From assembly GCF_002288925.2 (NCBI RefSeq), contig NW_022098069.1, positions 76,352,828 to 76,416,827 of the forward strand: 64,000 nt of DNA. Direction: 5' to 3'. The stretch's first letter is position 1. The number at the start of each line of letters is the position of its first letter. Shown here piece by piece: positions 1 through 12,754 of the stretch. Origin of the DNA: Delphinapterus leucas (Eukaryota > Chordata > Mammalia > Artiodactyla > Monodontidae). Made by a program: the position numbers and the translations under genes. The notes beneath the pieces are model-generated. The model did not search any database. It had not been told where the DNA came from and worked only from the letters and a program-made list of their open reading frames with translations.

Positions 1-868
1 GAGGAAACCATGTTTGAGTATGTCTTATACTTAAAAGTGAAATATCAAAAACAACCCCCCCAAAACCCACAGAACAGTGTAGTTCTGTATGTGCTAATAA
101 ATCATTTAGTTTATTTCTCCTGAGTACTTTTTATTTTATCCTTTACAAGTTAGCATCATTTTCAGCTTTCTTTTAAATCTTGTGATACACAAAAATTACA
201 TCTCCCAGGCAATACTAATACTGATGACATATGAACAAATGTTTCAACCCTTGATAATTTAGGAAAAACATATACAATCAGTTTTTAAAAATCAATGTTT
301 AAAGAGCATGCAAGTAGTATTTTAAAATATTTTCATACTTAAAAACATTCTCATATACTGTAAATTTATGTCCAGAAATCTTCATATTGTGACCATTATA
401 TTAGTTCTGTCTCCTGTCATTAATCATGGAGACTTAACCTAGAGTGTTAATATTTTTGTTTTGTTCTATTTTAATTCTGGTCATTAATGCCACTGAAAAC
501 AACATTTCCTGTTTTTAATTGGTTAGTACATGTTATACCATGATCTTCATAAGAATACATTTCAAAGCCTTTCTTATATAGAAAAGAATTACCATGACAC
601 TGAGGAAAAAAGACTGAAATACATAAACGACTACATGGTAAAAGAATTTGAATTTATCACTGAGAACCACTAACTAATTCTACACATTTAGATTTTACAA
701 ATGGTCTTATGTGTAAAAAAATCATTTATGAATTTTATGATATTCAAATGGAAGATTTCTTCATCTTTAGTAATAATACTGAAAATAAGCAGGTCATTAC
801 TTTGTTCATTATTTATTCATAATTTACAATAGGGAGTTTCCTTCTATTTCTCTTTTTCCCTCCCTTTT
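1..868. other. Unassigned AT-rich sequence
   Basis: No coding frame, RNA gene or repeat family is recognised. The base composition is typical mammalian AT-rich intergenic sequence. Confidence 0.5.
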
Positions 869-893
869 ACAGACACACACACACACACACACA
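869..893. repeat. (CA)n microsatellite
   Basis: About 12 uninterrupted CA units follow a pyrimidine-rich stretch. This is a simple dinucleotide tract. Confidence 0.95.
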
Positions 894-1179
894 TACCTGT
901 GGTTTATTGCGGTGAACTTACTGTTTTATCTTACTTGAGACAAGATTATTGCAAGTAGTAGAGTGTAGAAAAGGAGAAAATCCTACTTGGTCCATATTGC
1001 GTTCAGCAGCAGTAATCCAAATTTTGGTGAATGGAGAGAGAGAATGGAAATTGACTAATTGTTTTAATTTAGCTAAGATGTTGAGTAATTCATATTATTA
1101 CATGACTTAGTTAAACACTGTATTGCTATTAATAGTTTAGGAGAACTAAAATATACTATGTAGATGTATTTATTGGCTG

Positions 1180-1580
1180 TTCATGTGGATATTTGCGTCA
1201 GGCACCTACAATAACATTGGCTTAAGCAAGGTAATATTACTCCCTCTTGTGCAAACCCAAGCATGCAAGGCAGCTCTACCCCATGATGAATCAGAGGCTC
1301 AGTCTCCTTCTATCTTTTACTTGCATCTCTATATTCCTGAAATGTTTCCCTTTTTCCACGAAGCTCAGAATGGCTTTACCTCATGTTCACATTCCAGCTA
1401 AAATAAGGAGAGAAAGGGAAAGGAAAGCTTTCCCTTCTCTTTTTAAGGATACCTTATCACCTACACTCAGCTCTGATGGACCATAATTTAGTCATATGAT
1501 TAAACATAGCTTTAAGGAAGACTGGGATTTGAGAACTTTATTTTGGGTAACCATATGCTCTGCTAAAAATTGCAATATTC
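1180..1580 (+). repeat. Old interspersed repeat, probably LTR-type
   Basis: The order of short blocks (cttccatctt-like centre, 'cacattccagc', 'gactgggatttgagaac', 'gtaaccatatgc') resembles a widespread ancient mammalian repeat whose tail contains a 'ctgggaaatgtagtc...gcagccatgtgc' motif. The copy is strongly diverged and the family name is not assigned. The short open frames inside it (72 and 79 codons) overlap each other and look like chance. Confidence 0.45.
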
Positions 1581-2399
1581 ATTACCATGGAAATTAAAAC
1601 TGTAACAATCTTGTCACCTGTACAAAACAAACAAACAATGACAACAAAAACTCAACATAAACCATATTAGGTGATTTACAATAACATAATTTAATAAAAA
1701 GAACTGACATATAGGTGTCAATAGGGTAAAAAGGCAAACAAAGAAAGAGAGGTATTCTTCAGATCAAAGATTCAGGAAGTGTGACCATTCCTAGGGCTGG
1801 GGAAAAAGCAGAGGAGGTGGGGTTCCATTATCTAGGAGAGTGGACAGAGCACCTCCTCTTCAGGAGATGGGTTCACTGAGGAATTCCCACTTTATCCGTG
1901 AGCATGGGGAGAAGGGGCCATTTAGGCCTGAGTTGGAAGCTTGGAGGTAGACCACATTAGAGTAATATCCAGAAGTAGGAATATAGCTAGAGTGCAATAG
2001 GAAAAAATACTGTTTCTCCTGTGATTCCTATAAGACAACTGACAAAGGAATTTTGGAATTCAGAACCTTAAATTATATGACAGAAGGTTGGGCTGTTTCT
2101 GACTAGCAGAATGTTACTGAAAGCAAAGAATCTCTTATTCTTTCTCCAAAAATGGGAGAAACAACGGCCACCATATTCATTTTTAGGTGCTGTTAATTCT
2201 TCTTTCAGTTTAATCATAACCCCATTTTTGCATATTCCATAAATTGAAGACTAAATTTTGGAATTAACCACTACTACTGGTCTAGAATCATAAAGAAATA
2301 AAAAAGAAGTTAATAATGTAGATAGAGATTGATCAATCATGAAAGAAAAAAATATACATACTGACCTTGTGTGAAAGGTCATGAAGTTAGAGTTTATCA
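1581..2399. other. Unassigned sequence
   Basis: No gene is seen. Part of it could be a more decayed 3' continuation of the neighbouring minus-strand retroviral relic, but no motif settles this. Confidence 0.4.
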
Positions 2400-3760
2400 T
2401 AACTTCCTTCTTCTTCCACTAGAAAATCCCATATTTTCTTTGTTCTCATCCAGCACCTGAACTGGTCAGGGTTCTTTATCAGATAAAGTAGCCAAAATTT
2501 TATTTCCAAATGGTTTGGGTTTCAAAGCAACTCTGCCTTTGTTGGGTTGCAGTATTCTTCCTGCTGTCATACTGCTGACCATGAAAGTACTAAGAGGTGC
2601 CCTAGAAAACTTCCTGAGTTTCAGACATAGTTCTCCCTGCTCCCCTTGTGTGTCAGCAACCCCAAAAGATCCCTTTGATGTTGGAATCAGTCATCCCATC
2701 TAATACAGTTATCTACTTCTTTGCATATAGGCTCTGTGGCATTAGAAGCCCCAAATTATAAGGTTCCAGTCTTTGGTTCCAATTCAATGGAGCCTGTGTT
2801 TCCCCTGGTAAATGCATTCCTGCCTCAGTAACCTACACTCTACACTAGTCAATGGTAACCCCAAATGAGTTGTTTCTCGGCAGAAGCCAGATTTCTGACA
2901 ACTGGGAAAGGGACAGGAACGGGAAGCTTCCTCTCAGAGAAGAATAATTATCCAGAAAATAAGCACTGCTTTACCCCAAACCCTAAGGGATCGCACTATA
3001 ATCCTTTGAATGGGGCTTGAGAATCACTCTATACAGTATCCTGTTTTACAACAGACACTCCAGGTATCACTGGATCTACTTGGTCATAAGGCTAATTGGA
3101 AGAAAAGTCTGGACATGTTGCACAGCATACTTTTGCTTTAGGCTTCACTGAAAAATGAGTCTTATCAGCTCCTCAGTAAATAGGTCAGAGAAATACACCA
3201 AATGTTACCTGTGCTGTCCCCATATTCGATATGCTCACCATGCATTGGGCCCATTTCTTGGATGTAAGAATTTCAAAATACAGAAACATGTTTTTTACTT
3301 TCGAGTGGATTTTCTGACATGCCACAGACAACTGAACCCCTAAACACTTCATTGGTATTGAAGGCTTTATCCATTTCATGGGTTTATTTTCCAGCTTACT
3401 GCATGCATATGTCTTATTAAGGGATCTTTGATTTTGTTGATTCCTTATCATCAGTTCCACGTTGTGTCCTCAACGAAGTGAACCACAATAATAGTTTATT
3501 GGATATCAGGGAGACGGCACTATGGCAAGGAGCAATAGCGATGACATAGCTCTTCTACAAAAGAGTGAAGTTAGACTTTTGTCTCTGTTAGTAAAAGCAA
3601 GTTACTTCTGGTGCCTTCTAAACAGATATTGAAAAATATGACCAGGTACTCGGTGTTATGATGACTGGCGCTTGCATCTGGAATCACCAATGACTAAGTT
3701 TATCATAATCTATGGTCACTATCCATGATTCATCAACCTCTGAGGATGCCACCATTTAGC
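2400..3760 (-). pseudogene. Decayed class III endogenous retrovirus (ERVL-like) pol relic
   Basis: Read on the minus strand, short blocks occur in the order expected for ERVL-type pol. A reverse-transcriptase part lies around 3750-3540. A block around 3460-3330 (gcatatgcatgcag, aggggttcagttgtctgtggcatg) comes next, followed by a connection/RNase-H-like part around 3060-2940 (ggatactgtatagag, cccttagggtttggggtaaagcag). Many stops and frameshifts separate these blocks, so no protein can be made. No flanking LTR pair was identified. Assignment rests on recalled family resemblance; position in pol is inferred from block order. Confidence 0.7.
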
Positions 3761-4129
3761 ACCCAAAGAAGGAAAATTGAGAGAGAAAAGAGGAAGAACT
3801 ATAGCTTCTCCTCTCCTTCTACCTTCTGATCTCCATCTACTGCCCCCTACTGGCAAAATTTAGCAGCTAGTCGAGGAGGCAAAGGAGGACTAGGCCTCAC
3901 TTTCAAATATCGTTCACTACTCCCGTGCTCAGAATTACAGAGCAGAGCACAGATGCGTAGGCTGGGGGCTGAGTGATCACTGATAAATAAGCAACAAAGT
4001 CAAGCAAATAGACATCTCTGTTATTTGGAAAATTAATAACATAAAAGTTAACTATGTAACTGGAAAATTTTAGCTTTTCTCTAGATATTTATATGTGCAT
4101 TCTAATAATTTTCTGGTACAAGATACAGC

Positions 4130-4600
4130 CCACATTATCCAGGTATCAACTGCTGTGTAACACACCACCCAAACTTTAGTGGCATAAAATAACAACCAAA
4201 TACTATTGCTTACTGATCTATGGGTAAACTCTCTAGTTCTTTGAGTTTTGGCTGGGCTTACTCATGTGCCTTTGATGAGCTGCAGATTGGGTAGGTAGCT
4301 CTGAAGGTATTGACTGGGTCTCATATCTGGGGCCACTGGGACAACTGGACTTTCTTCCACACCATCTCTTAATGTTAATTAAGGTAGCTCAGGCTTCACA
4401 TGGTGATGGCTGATTTCTGAGAGAGTGAATCAAAGCATTCAAGGTTTCATGATGTCTAGGCTTGAAATTGATAAAGTATCTCTTACGCTGCATTCTCTTC
4501 ATCAAAGAAAATTAAAAGCAGAGCTCAGAAATGAGGGATAGGGAAATAAACTAATTCTTGATGCAAAAAGCTGAAAAGTCTTATCGCAAAAAAAATCATG
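4130..4600 (+). repeat. Ancient interspersed repeat, family not assigned
   Basis: It opens with 'aactgctgtgtaacacaccaccc', followed by 'aaactttagtggcataaaataacaac', the hallmark start of a common old mammalian repeat. It ends just before the MaLR-type LTR. No coding capacity. Confidence 0.5.
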
Positions 4601-4604
4601 GTAA

Positions 4605-5095
4605 TCATCCTTCAGTGATTCCTGCCTCTTGGAATGTGTCTTTGTGTATTCTCCTCTCACATTGTGTCAGAGTTGATCTGTGTGACAAATAGAATATGGC
4701 AAAAATGGTGGTATGCTACTTTTGAGACTAAATCTGAAAAGACAGTCTGGTGATTGTCTTACTCTTGTTCTTATATGCTCTGGGGGGAAGCCAGCTGTTG
4801 TGCATGAGCAGATCTATGGAGGGGCCCGTGTGGTGTGGATCTGATTTGTCTGGCCAGAAACTCTAGGGAAAAGATCCCCCAAACAAGTCAAGTCTTCAGA
4901 AATAGCAGCTCCAGCCAACATCTCAACTGCAGACTTAGGAGAGACCATGAGCTATAACTGTACAGATAAACTGCTCATAGGTTCCTGAATTGGAGAAAAT
5001 ATGTAACATAATGTGTGTTGTTTTAGGTTGTTAAGTTTTGGGGTAATTTGTTACACAGTAATAAGGTAACTAATAGATAACTAATACAGCTGTGA
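4605..5095 (+). mobile_element. MaLR-type (MLT1-like) solo LTR
   Basis: Diagnostic blocks appear in order: 'cctctcacattgtgtcag', 'caaatagaatatggcaaaa', 'ggggaagccagctg', 'cagccaacatctcaactgcag' and the 3' end 'gttgttaagttttggggtaatttgttacacag...taactaatacag'. These match an MLT1-type ERVL-MaLR LTR in sense orientation. No internal region is adjacent, so it is probably a solo LTR. Divergence is high, consistent with great age. Confidence 0.8.
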
Positions 5096-5379
5096 ATACA
5101 GAGAAGATGGGTATTTTTGGAAAATAATCTACCACACAGAACTTTGGGAAAGCTAATTTACTGTGTGAAATGAATTCAGGTTTTATGTTCTCATTTTATA
5201 ATTTACTAATACAGCTTATCCACAGGGATCAGAGCTCCAAATTATTCTAAATTCAATTTCCTTACTGCATCACATCTACCTCCTTGGATGCTTCATCCAA
5301 AGCAACAAAGAAAGAAAAATATTAAGAAAAAAATATTTTTTCTATATCAATGAAGAAAGTATTATATATAAATGAAATG

Positions 5380-5735
5380 CTTTTTTCTTTCTTTTCTTAA
5401 ATAAATTTATTTATTTTATTTATTTATTTTTGGGTACATTGGGTCTTTGTTGCCGCGCGGGCAAGTCGTGGTGAGCGGGGGCTACTCTTCATTGTGGTGC
5501 GCGGTCTTATTGCGGTGGCTTCTCTTGTTGTGGAGCATGGGCTCTAGGTACACAGGCTTCAGTAGTTGTGGCATATGGGCTCAGTAGTTGTGGCTCATGG
5601 GCTCAGTAGTTGTGGCGCACGGACTTAGTTGCTCCACAGCATGTGGGATCTTCCCACATGTTCGACCAGGGCTCGAACCCATGTCCGCTGCATTGGCAGG
5701 TGGATTCTTAACCACTGCACCACCAGGGAAGCCCT
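5380..5735 (-). mobile_element. CHR-type tRNA-derived SINE, long form
   Basis: On the minus strand it starts 'gggcttccctggtggtgcag', with an A-box-like 'tggtgcagtggtt' and a B-box-like 'gggttcgagccc', and ends in an (AAAT)n tail. It contains imperfect tandem units of 'cacaactactgagccca'. Flanking direct repeat 'atgaaatg' lies at 5372-5379 and 5736-5743. At about 356 bp it is longer than the other six copies here (about 200-225 bp) and more diverged, suggesting an older subfamily. Confidence 0.93.
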
Positions 5736-5743
5736 ATGAAATG

Positions 5744-7540
5744 TTTTATGTATTCATATGATTAGTCATATAAGTAAAGATTTTCACTGCAAAAGTTTCT
5801 ATAAAAGAGAAAAATAAGAAACAAGTGAACTACACAATAATGGTGACTTTGGACCTCCTGAATGCTAGTTCTATACCTTGATCTTCTGAAGATAGAATTA
5901 ATTTGGGAAAAGAACAAAAATCACTGCCATTGACTCCCTGGATTTTCATTAGAATTTTTCTTGTGTCCCTATAAAATGATTTTCATGATAATATTTAAGA
6001 AAAATCCATCAATGATTTCTTCACTCTCTAAACTACTGGAGTCAGGACACAATCTACCCATGTTACTACTTTGAAAGACAATATTTTTTCTGTTGTTGTT
6101 ATTGAAGTTGTCACATGTCTTGAAACTTAAGTTATCTTCCTCTCTTTGCATTCAATGGTTTTCAAACAAATCCTAGTTAAGATATCCCTCTGTTTAAACA
6201 AAAATGTTTCCAAACTTTTGAGTTATCACTTAGGGACACCAAAACAATCTCAAAGCACATACTCTAAAGTTTTATATTTTTATGCTTAAAATTTAAAAAC
6301 TGAATACACTACAAGATATTATAGAACATTCTGCTCTACTCCACCCTCCTCTTCTTACCCACCTCCCTCTCCCCACAAAAAAAAACACAGAAAGAAAAGA
6401 AAGCCCCACTGATAATTACTTTTTACTATGAAATATTAACTCCAAGTTGCCACAAGTATAAGGCCATACACTCTGTGAAGCAAAGCTCATGTACAGAGTA
6501 TTGACTGTTTTCACTATTATTAATATCAGTATTTGTATCAGAAAGAAAAATTGAACCATTTAAGGGAGGCATAATGCCACCACCCAAGTTTACATGTAAA
6601 GAACATCTGAATCGCGCTCTGAAACTTTGACTGTTTCTTTTCTTAAAAATCTCCAGTGAAGGTCTAGAGTGCAGTTCCACCTGCTTTCATCCCATTTCTT
6701 AGTATCAATATTTGCTAATGCAAGTGTCACAGAAGCTCACTGAAGGGTATTTACCTCTAGACTTTTGCTTCTTTTCCCTACAGTGTGGAACACTGAAAAC
6801 AGGGCCATGAGTCTTGTACGGCTCCCATGCCTTTGCTTCTGATGCTTGCTCCCTGGCAGCAATACAGCTCTCCCTAGGCCACATCCACCTGCTTCCATAC
6901 CAAACACAACCTGCTAATGGCACTTCCCACAAATTAAACAGATTGTGGAATTCTAAGATTTTTAAATAAAATACATCTGTTAAACAATGATTCACTTTGA
7001 CAGCTGAGAGCCAGACCTTCAATTTTGTTGTTCATTTCTCAAATGAGAAGAAAATTGAGTCACACTCAATGTTGTTTTCAGAACGGCTGGTGGTGTCCTT
7101 GAGTTTGATACAGTTCAGAAAATTCACGTTCTCAGTGAAGAAGGAATGTGTCTGAAATCACATCTACAGTGGCCATATGGCTTCATTTTAGATTCCTGAT
7201 CTACAGTTACTCCATTTTGATTTTTAAATGCATTATTTCTTTTAATGACTAAAGCAGATGTACAAAGCATGTTTCACATGCCGTAAGGCAGGGTTAGTTA
7301 GCATAAAGTTAGCATAAAGTAGAGCTAAATCCTGGATAAGTCAGAATGACTTCCCCATACCTCAGTAAGATAAAATTTCTTCCATTATGTACAGGTAATA
7401 TGTGAACAATATGTTCATAATTCGTTGCTACATTTTAAGAAAAATAATATTAGAGAAGATGAGTGGTAATGAGCATTAGAAAAGCTATACAAGAAAACAC
7501 AGCTTCAGAAAATAAGTAAAGGGTAGAATGTGGAAGAACT
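5744..7540. other. Unassigned sequence
   Basis: No gene or recognised repeat is seen. Minus-strand open frames of 84 and 105 codons near 6426-7022 have no recognisable domain, repeat or signal and are treated as chance. A short tandem duplication of 'gttagcataaa' lies near 7300. Confidence 0.45.
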
Positions 7541-7559
7541 ACAAAGAGGAGTACAATAG

Positions 7560-7771
7560 GGCTCCCCTGGTGGCGCAGTGGTTGAGAGTCCGCCTGCCGA
7601 TGCAGGGGACACGGGTTTGTGCCACGGTCCGGGAAGATCCCACATGCCGTGGAGCGGCTGGGCCCGTGAACCATGGCCGCTGAGCCTGCGCGTCCGGAGC
7701 CTGTGTCCCGCAACGGGAGAGGCCACAACAGTGAAAGGCCCGCGTACCGCAAAACAAAAACAAAAACAAAA
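7560..7771 (+). mobile_element. CHR-type SINE, short form
   Basis: Full-length short-form copy, from 'ggctcccctggtggcgcag' to 'ggcccgcgtaccgcaaaac', with a (CAAAA)n tail. It is flanked by a perfect 19 bp target duplication, acaaagaggagtacaatag, at 7541-7559 and 7772-7790. The perfect duplication and low divergence indicate a relatively young insertion. Open frames on both strands here are SINE shadows. Confidence 0.97.
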
Positions 7772-7790
7772 ACAAAGAGGAGTACAATAG

Positions 7791-9520
7791 TAGAAATATA
7801 TAGTGACAAGGACAGTGAAGATTATGAAAGAAGAGTATATTACAAATAATGGAGTGAAAGTAAAAGAACAACCAAAAACTGAGAGGCAAATAGAAAGGTG
7901 ATTAGTAAGTTCTAAACTATCAAAACACCTTACGCTTGACATATCTTTTTCTTAATTAAACTCTATGTTTTAGTATAATTTCACACTGCATTTTCATAAA
8001 TGAACTATTTAAATAACCTCTGTTCACAGCTCTTTAAATTGCTAACTCTTAAATCATTAAGACAGCATTTTGCAAATGTGTTTTGTGAAAGCTTAGGTTT
8101 CCTCAGAAATGCTTCAATGCCATAATGTTTGATTCTAATTCAATTTAATTTGAAATATTTTAAAGCATCAATAACAAACACGCATAGTTAAATACATCAT
8201 GTATAAATGTGTAACCCACTGGAGTCTTCAGGTTCTGCAGCTGGATTAACTGCCTGATGTTGTTTTGTTTTTGTTACAGGCATCAGAATAAAATTTCTCC
8301 TGCCATTTCTGCTTAAATAAATTGTGTTTTAAAAGTATAGGACATAATGTTAGGAAAACATTTCTGGTTCAAACTATCCATCTGAGTGAATCAGATTATC
8401 TCATACTCCATGGATTCAAAAAAAGAAAGGGAAGGCCAATTCATTGGTTACATTAGCACGGACAAAACTGACTTTTAAAATATAAAAGAATATTGATTTT
8501 TAAAATATAAAATAATGTGTCATCCATAGTAACCTAAGTTTTCAGGAAGATTTCACTTTGAAAAACAAAAAACAAACAAAACCAAACCAGCAGAGCAGTT
8601 TTAAGCACTTAAACCTTTAGCCACAGAATAGGGGTGTTGATGTTTTTTCTACCTTTCTGTAAGGAAGGACGTTTCAGTTTTCCTCAGATATTCATTTTAG
8701 TATCCAGAAAATAGAAAACTTATTTAAAAATAGATATATAAATAAATAAACAAACAAAACCAGCTTATCATATTGCTTCCCCAAGGAAGCTATGAGTTAG
8801 ATGGCAAATTAAGAGTGAGTGCAAGGTCCTTGCGGTTATTCCTTTCAACATGCAAAACAATTTTCCCTTTTAAAATGAGTTTAGCTAATGTTCCTTTGAG
8901 ATGATTCATAGTTCACGGACAGCTGTTTACCTTCAAGCCCACCTCAGATAATTTACCCTTCTCTCTGGTCGCATTTGAATTCTACATAAATATGCTCAGT
9001 AAATTCTCCTGGTAACAAGTTAAAGGTTAGATTGTCTTTTGGCAATGGAATTCCAACCAGGTGGAAAACAGAAAAAGAAGTGGCAGAAACTTGCAAGAGC
9101 ACAATTAAAGACACCAAATTTTAATTTGCCTCCAGGTGTGACTATTGTTATTGGCTAAACTCTAATTAAGTGGTGTAAATTACATGTTATTAGTTCCTAA
9201 AATTATGCAATTTTTCCTTTCTCTATTTTCTATAATTTTCTAGATCATCATTGATCTATTAAAATATGCAGTGTAATATAAAGAACTAATTACTGATGTA
9301 ATTCACATATTTAATATTTTTGATATGGACACAAATCAAAAAAGTTTCAAAAATATTTTTTAAAAAACTCAGAAATTATGCCTGTTTTTAAGGTCATGCT
9401 AAAAACTGTAGTGTAGAATATATTACAACAGATATTCATCTTTTTTTTCCTTATAGTGGTGGATTAAATGTAATAGATCACATATTACAGTTTAGAAAAT
9501 ATTTTGTGCATAAAAATATT
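7791..9520. other. Unassigned AT-rich sequence
   Basis: No gene or clear repeat. There are short A-rich tracts such as the (AAAT)/(AAAC) run near 8730-8760. Confidence 0.45.
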
Positions 9521-9524
9521 CTAT

Positions 9525-9700
9525 TCTCTCAACACTCTATAACATAGATCATACAAACTTTATTATTCCCAATTTAGAGTAAAAGACACTCTGATGCTCA
9601 GAAGTTCTGTGACTTGGCCTTTGTTCTACTAGTAGTAAAATTAAAGCCAGAAACTGTACACACATATTTCAAAACTTTTAAACTATACTGCTTTTACAAG
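9525..9700 (+). mobile_element. MIR SINE fragment
   Basis: Ordered MIR core blocks are recognisable: 'tattattcccaatttagag', 'ctctgatgctcagaagttctgtgacttg', 'agtagtaaaattaaagccag', ending 'actatactgcttt'. Highly diverged, as expected of an ancient mammalian SINE. Confidence 0.65.
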
Positions 9701-11391
9701 ATATTTTATTCTGTTTGCAAATGCCCAAGGAAAGACATACATTTTTGTTTTATTTCTCCCAGGTCTAAAATACATGTTTGTTTATTTTGAATTTCTATCC
9801 AAGATATACGTTGGTGAAGATTTGTTTCTCAAAGGATCTCTTTTTTTTATAATTTGGTTTGCCAGGTTACTGTCATTTGAGGATCTTAATTTACCTCCTC
9901 TTTTTAAATCTTCGGTGAGGTTGAGTGTTGGGTGGGTTGGAGGAGGTAGTGGGGTAATTATAAAGTAAAGAAAACTCATTTTCTTTGAACTCATTAAATA
10001 CTTTGTCGTAAGACCACATTGACACAGTTCTGAGTTTGTTTTGACTGCTGTATGGTTGAGATTAATATAAGTGACTCTCAGTTATCTCTGTGTTCGGGGA
10101 CCCTCACAGAAAAGGTGGCTACTAGAAGAAATCTATATTACTGTTAGAAAATATTAATTTAATTCTAACTGGTTGGGATTAACGCCAAACATGGCTTTTA
10201 GCAGCATGGTGTACAGATTCTTAACCCTGGCATCCCCTGCTGAGACTGTACTTCAGTTTCTTGGTTAGGGAGCTGATATCCTGCTTATTGGCTTCCAAGA
10301 GAGTCTAGGATGTTGCCAATGGTTGCTATTCAATGGTGGAATTGATGTTAGTTTTGGGGTCTGAAAAACCTAGGCTTTTTCTCATTAAAGACAGGTGGGT
10401 GGGGACATGCTATTAAACCTTCAGTTTTTTTAAAGCATTTGAATTTTTTCTCTGTAAAAGGAGGTTATTAAGCCTTAATTTGCAGTATTCCTCTGAAGAT
10501 GAAGTTATCAATACTTTCCAATTCTGTGTACCAACATGAGCTGGATTTTCTTTCTTACTAATTATTATATCAATGATATACATCTAAATAAAATTTTGAA
10601 AAAAGAATCAAGGTTTCTAAGGAATGCCTCTAAAGGAGATGGGGTGGAAGTAAATTATTTCACAAAACCAACAGCAATATTTCTTAAAAACCTGTTTTAG
10701 ATACTGCTCTTCCTAAGTCACACTTTCCACGGCAGCTTCATCATCAAACCCCTTCCCTCTTTGCTAAATGTGCTCCCAGGGCTCTTTCTCTCTATGCCTT
10801 CCCTTATTGCTTTTCCCTCCCACCAAATTTCACACTTTATATTTTCTCTACCAAAAAAAGTTGATCTCCTTTTTTTGTTTATGTCGATCAGCTTAGCCTC
10901 TCCCAGGTTCTTTATTCCTCATATTAATCTATTATTCACTATAAAGGCTTATAAACAAAAGCATTTAGGAAAAAATTAAAAAGCTCTTTCACAGAATAAA
11001 TTTCAAACCATAATGTTGCAACATATAATTAAGGGCACTTGTAAAGTAAACAATTTTCAGTGAACTCCTACATATGGTAGCTAGAATGTATTTATATATG
11101 AAAAAAAGATACAGAAACTAAAAATTAATATTCTAAAAGAAACTTCAAAATATCTAGAAAAAATGAAGGTCCATGATGTTCTGAGGCAGTTACTAAGAGG
11201 CCCAGTTACAAGCCTTTTATTATAGTCTCTAGGCAACATATCAATCTAAATTTGTGGAGCATGGTTCTTAACACGCATTGATGTTTGACTTTTTGAGCAA
11301 GTTTTTTTTAAAAGTTTGAACTTTTACTTGAAAAGCAAGGTCAATTATACAAACAGTCTGGACTTGTCATTACCATGTGGGCCTTATAGAA
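9701..11391. other. Unassigned sequence
   Basis: No gene or confidently recognised repeat. Open frames of 64-72 codons here show no domain. Confidence 0.45.
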
Positions 11392-11570
11392 CAGTGCTTC
11401 TCAAAATTTGATCTGCATATGAAACACCTAGGGATGTTGTTAATTGGAAAATTATGATTCAGTCATTCTGGAGTGAGATGCAAAATTCTGCATTTCTAAG
11501 AAACCCCAGATTATGTTCATGATGCTTAACGTGTGTGTTGTGGGTCTGTGAACCACACTTTGAGTAGCAG
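11392..11570 (+). mobile_element. MER5A-like hAT-Charlie remnant
   Basis: Begins 'cagtgcttctcaaaatttg' and ends 'gaaccacactttgagtagcag', matching the terminal inverted repeats of MER5-type nonautonomous hAT elements. The interior block 'attctgcatttctaagaa' fits as well. The 8 bp target duplication is no longer clear. Confidence 0.75.
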
Positions 11571-12670
11571 AGACCTAGAGGCTATTGTTATACCCAAGAC
11601 AAAACAAAAACAAAAAAACCCCTGAGGCTTCAATGATTAAATAGGTGTTTCTGTTTATAATAGCTTGGGCCCAAAATGGTATTACTTAACTGTAACAGCC
11701 AATGAAAAAAGATCAGAAGTATACTCAGTACATCTCACGGCCCAATAACATCCCTGTTAAAAGTCTATATAAACTTTCACAGGAATTTAGCTAATAAAGG
11801 ATGGAGTGTTAATATAAGGTAACATAAGGGATATGGTCATGTATTTGGCAAGTTAAAAAAAAAAAACAGCATAGAACAATCAGTATCATACACACCTTAA
11901 AGAGGTCATTTATTTTAAGTGATAAACACATCATCTATTATGTTTAAACAATCATTTTCATTTAAACGTCAGAGGTTTTATAATAGAGTTTGTAGATACT
12001 TAAACTTTGGTTTTATAATTGGATAGAAGTTATAATAATGGGCACTTTATATCCAGTAATAGGTTTATGGATATTTAAGCACCATCATAATAAAAATATT
12101 TTAATTCAACATTATGGATATGAGAAAAATATTCACATAAAAATCCAAAAAGAAAAAGTGAATCTGCTTTACTTGTATGCTGGGATTGAACAAATAAGTA
12201 AAGGGTAAATGATAGTAGGAACGAGGTTTCTGAGGAAGACATTATTATGTAAGGAGGAAAGCTAGAAAAAGCCCTGTTGTACTAAATTAGAATCACGTAA
12301 ATTAAACAAACATCATGTTTAGCTTAAAATATATACAGATACAAATTTACTGATTGATACAGAAATAATTAGAGATAATATATATAATAAGTTGGCATAT
12401 ACATATATTTCTGAGATCTGTCTACTGGGAAATCTAGAAGCAGTAACCAAATTAGGAAAGAACACACCTATCACTCAGATCTTGTTTTCTAAATACCCTT
12501 CTCCAATAACAGGATCCAGAGTTCACTTAACCCAAAAAAGTTCCCAATGACTAGAGCTGGAACAATTTGAGTAGCAAAATAGTGTGCCACTGAGTCACAA
12601 TTCAAGATAAAAAATAAATATATATAAGTTCATACTGATATAAATAAAAGTTTGAATGACAAGAAATTAG
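11571..12670. other. Unassigned AT-rich sequence
   Basis: No gene or clear repeat. It forms the left flank of the L1 nest. Confidence 0.45.
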
Positions 12671-12721
12671 GTTATCTTTTTCATTTTCGATAATACCTAT
12701 CCTAACAGGTGTGAGGTGGTA

Positions 12722-12737
12722 CCTCACTGTAGTTTTT
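12722..12737. repeat. Left target-site duplication of the full-length L1
   Basis: The 16 bp cctcactgtagttttt is repeated at 20188-20203. The rejoined target reads TTTTT/A at the cut, a good L1 endonuclease site. The sequence belongs to the older L1, proving the order of insertion. Confidence 0.93.
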
Positions 12738-12754
12738 TTGTTTTCTTTTTTTTG

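Noticed and set aside
54..893. Short tandem A/C tracts considered as a CRISPR-like array or satellite
   Set aside because: No regularly spaced repeats with unique spacers. They are ordinary simple-sequence tracts in a mammalian genome.
5390..5735. B-box/A-box promoter considered as a functional tRNA gene
   Set aside because: The tRNA-related head of the SINE lacks a foldable cloverleaf with anticodon arm and is followed by a SINE body and A-rich tail.
7450..7942. Overlapping frames of 116-145 codons on the minus strand
   Set aside because: All cross the CHR SINE at 7560-7771. The same peptide segments recur at the other CHR copies.
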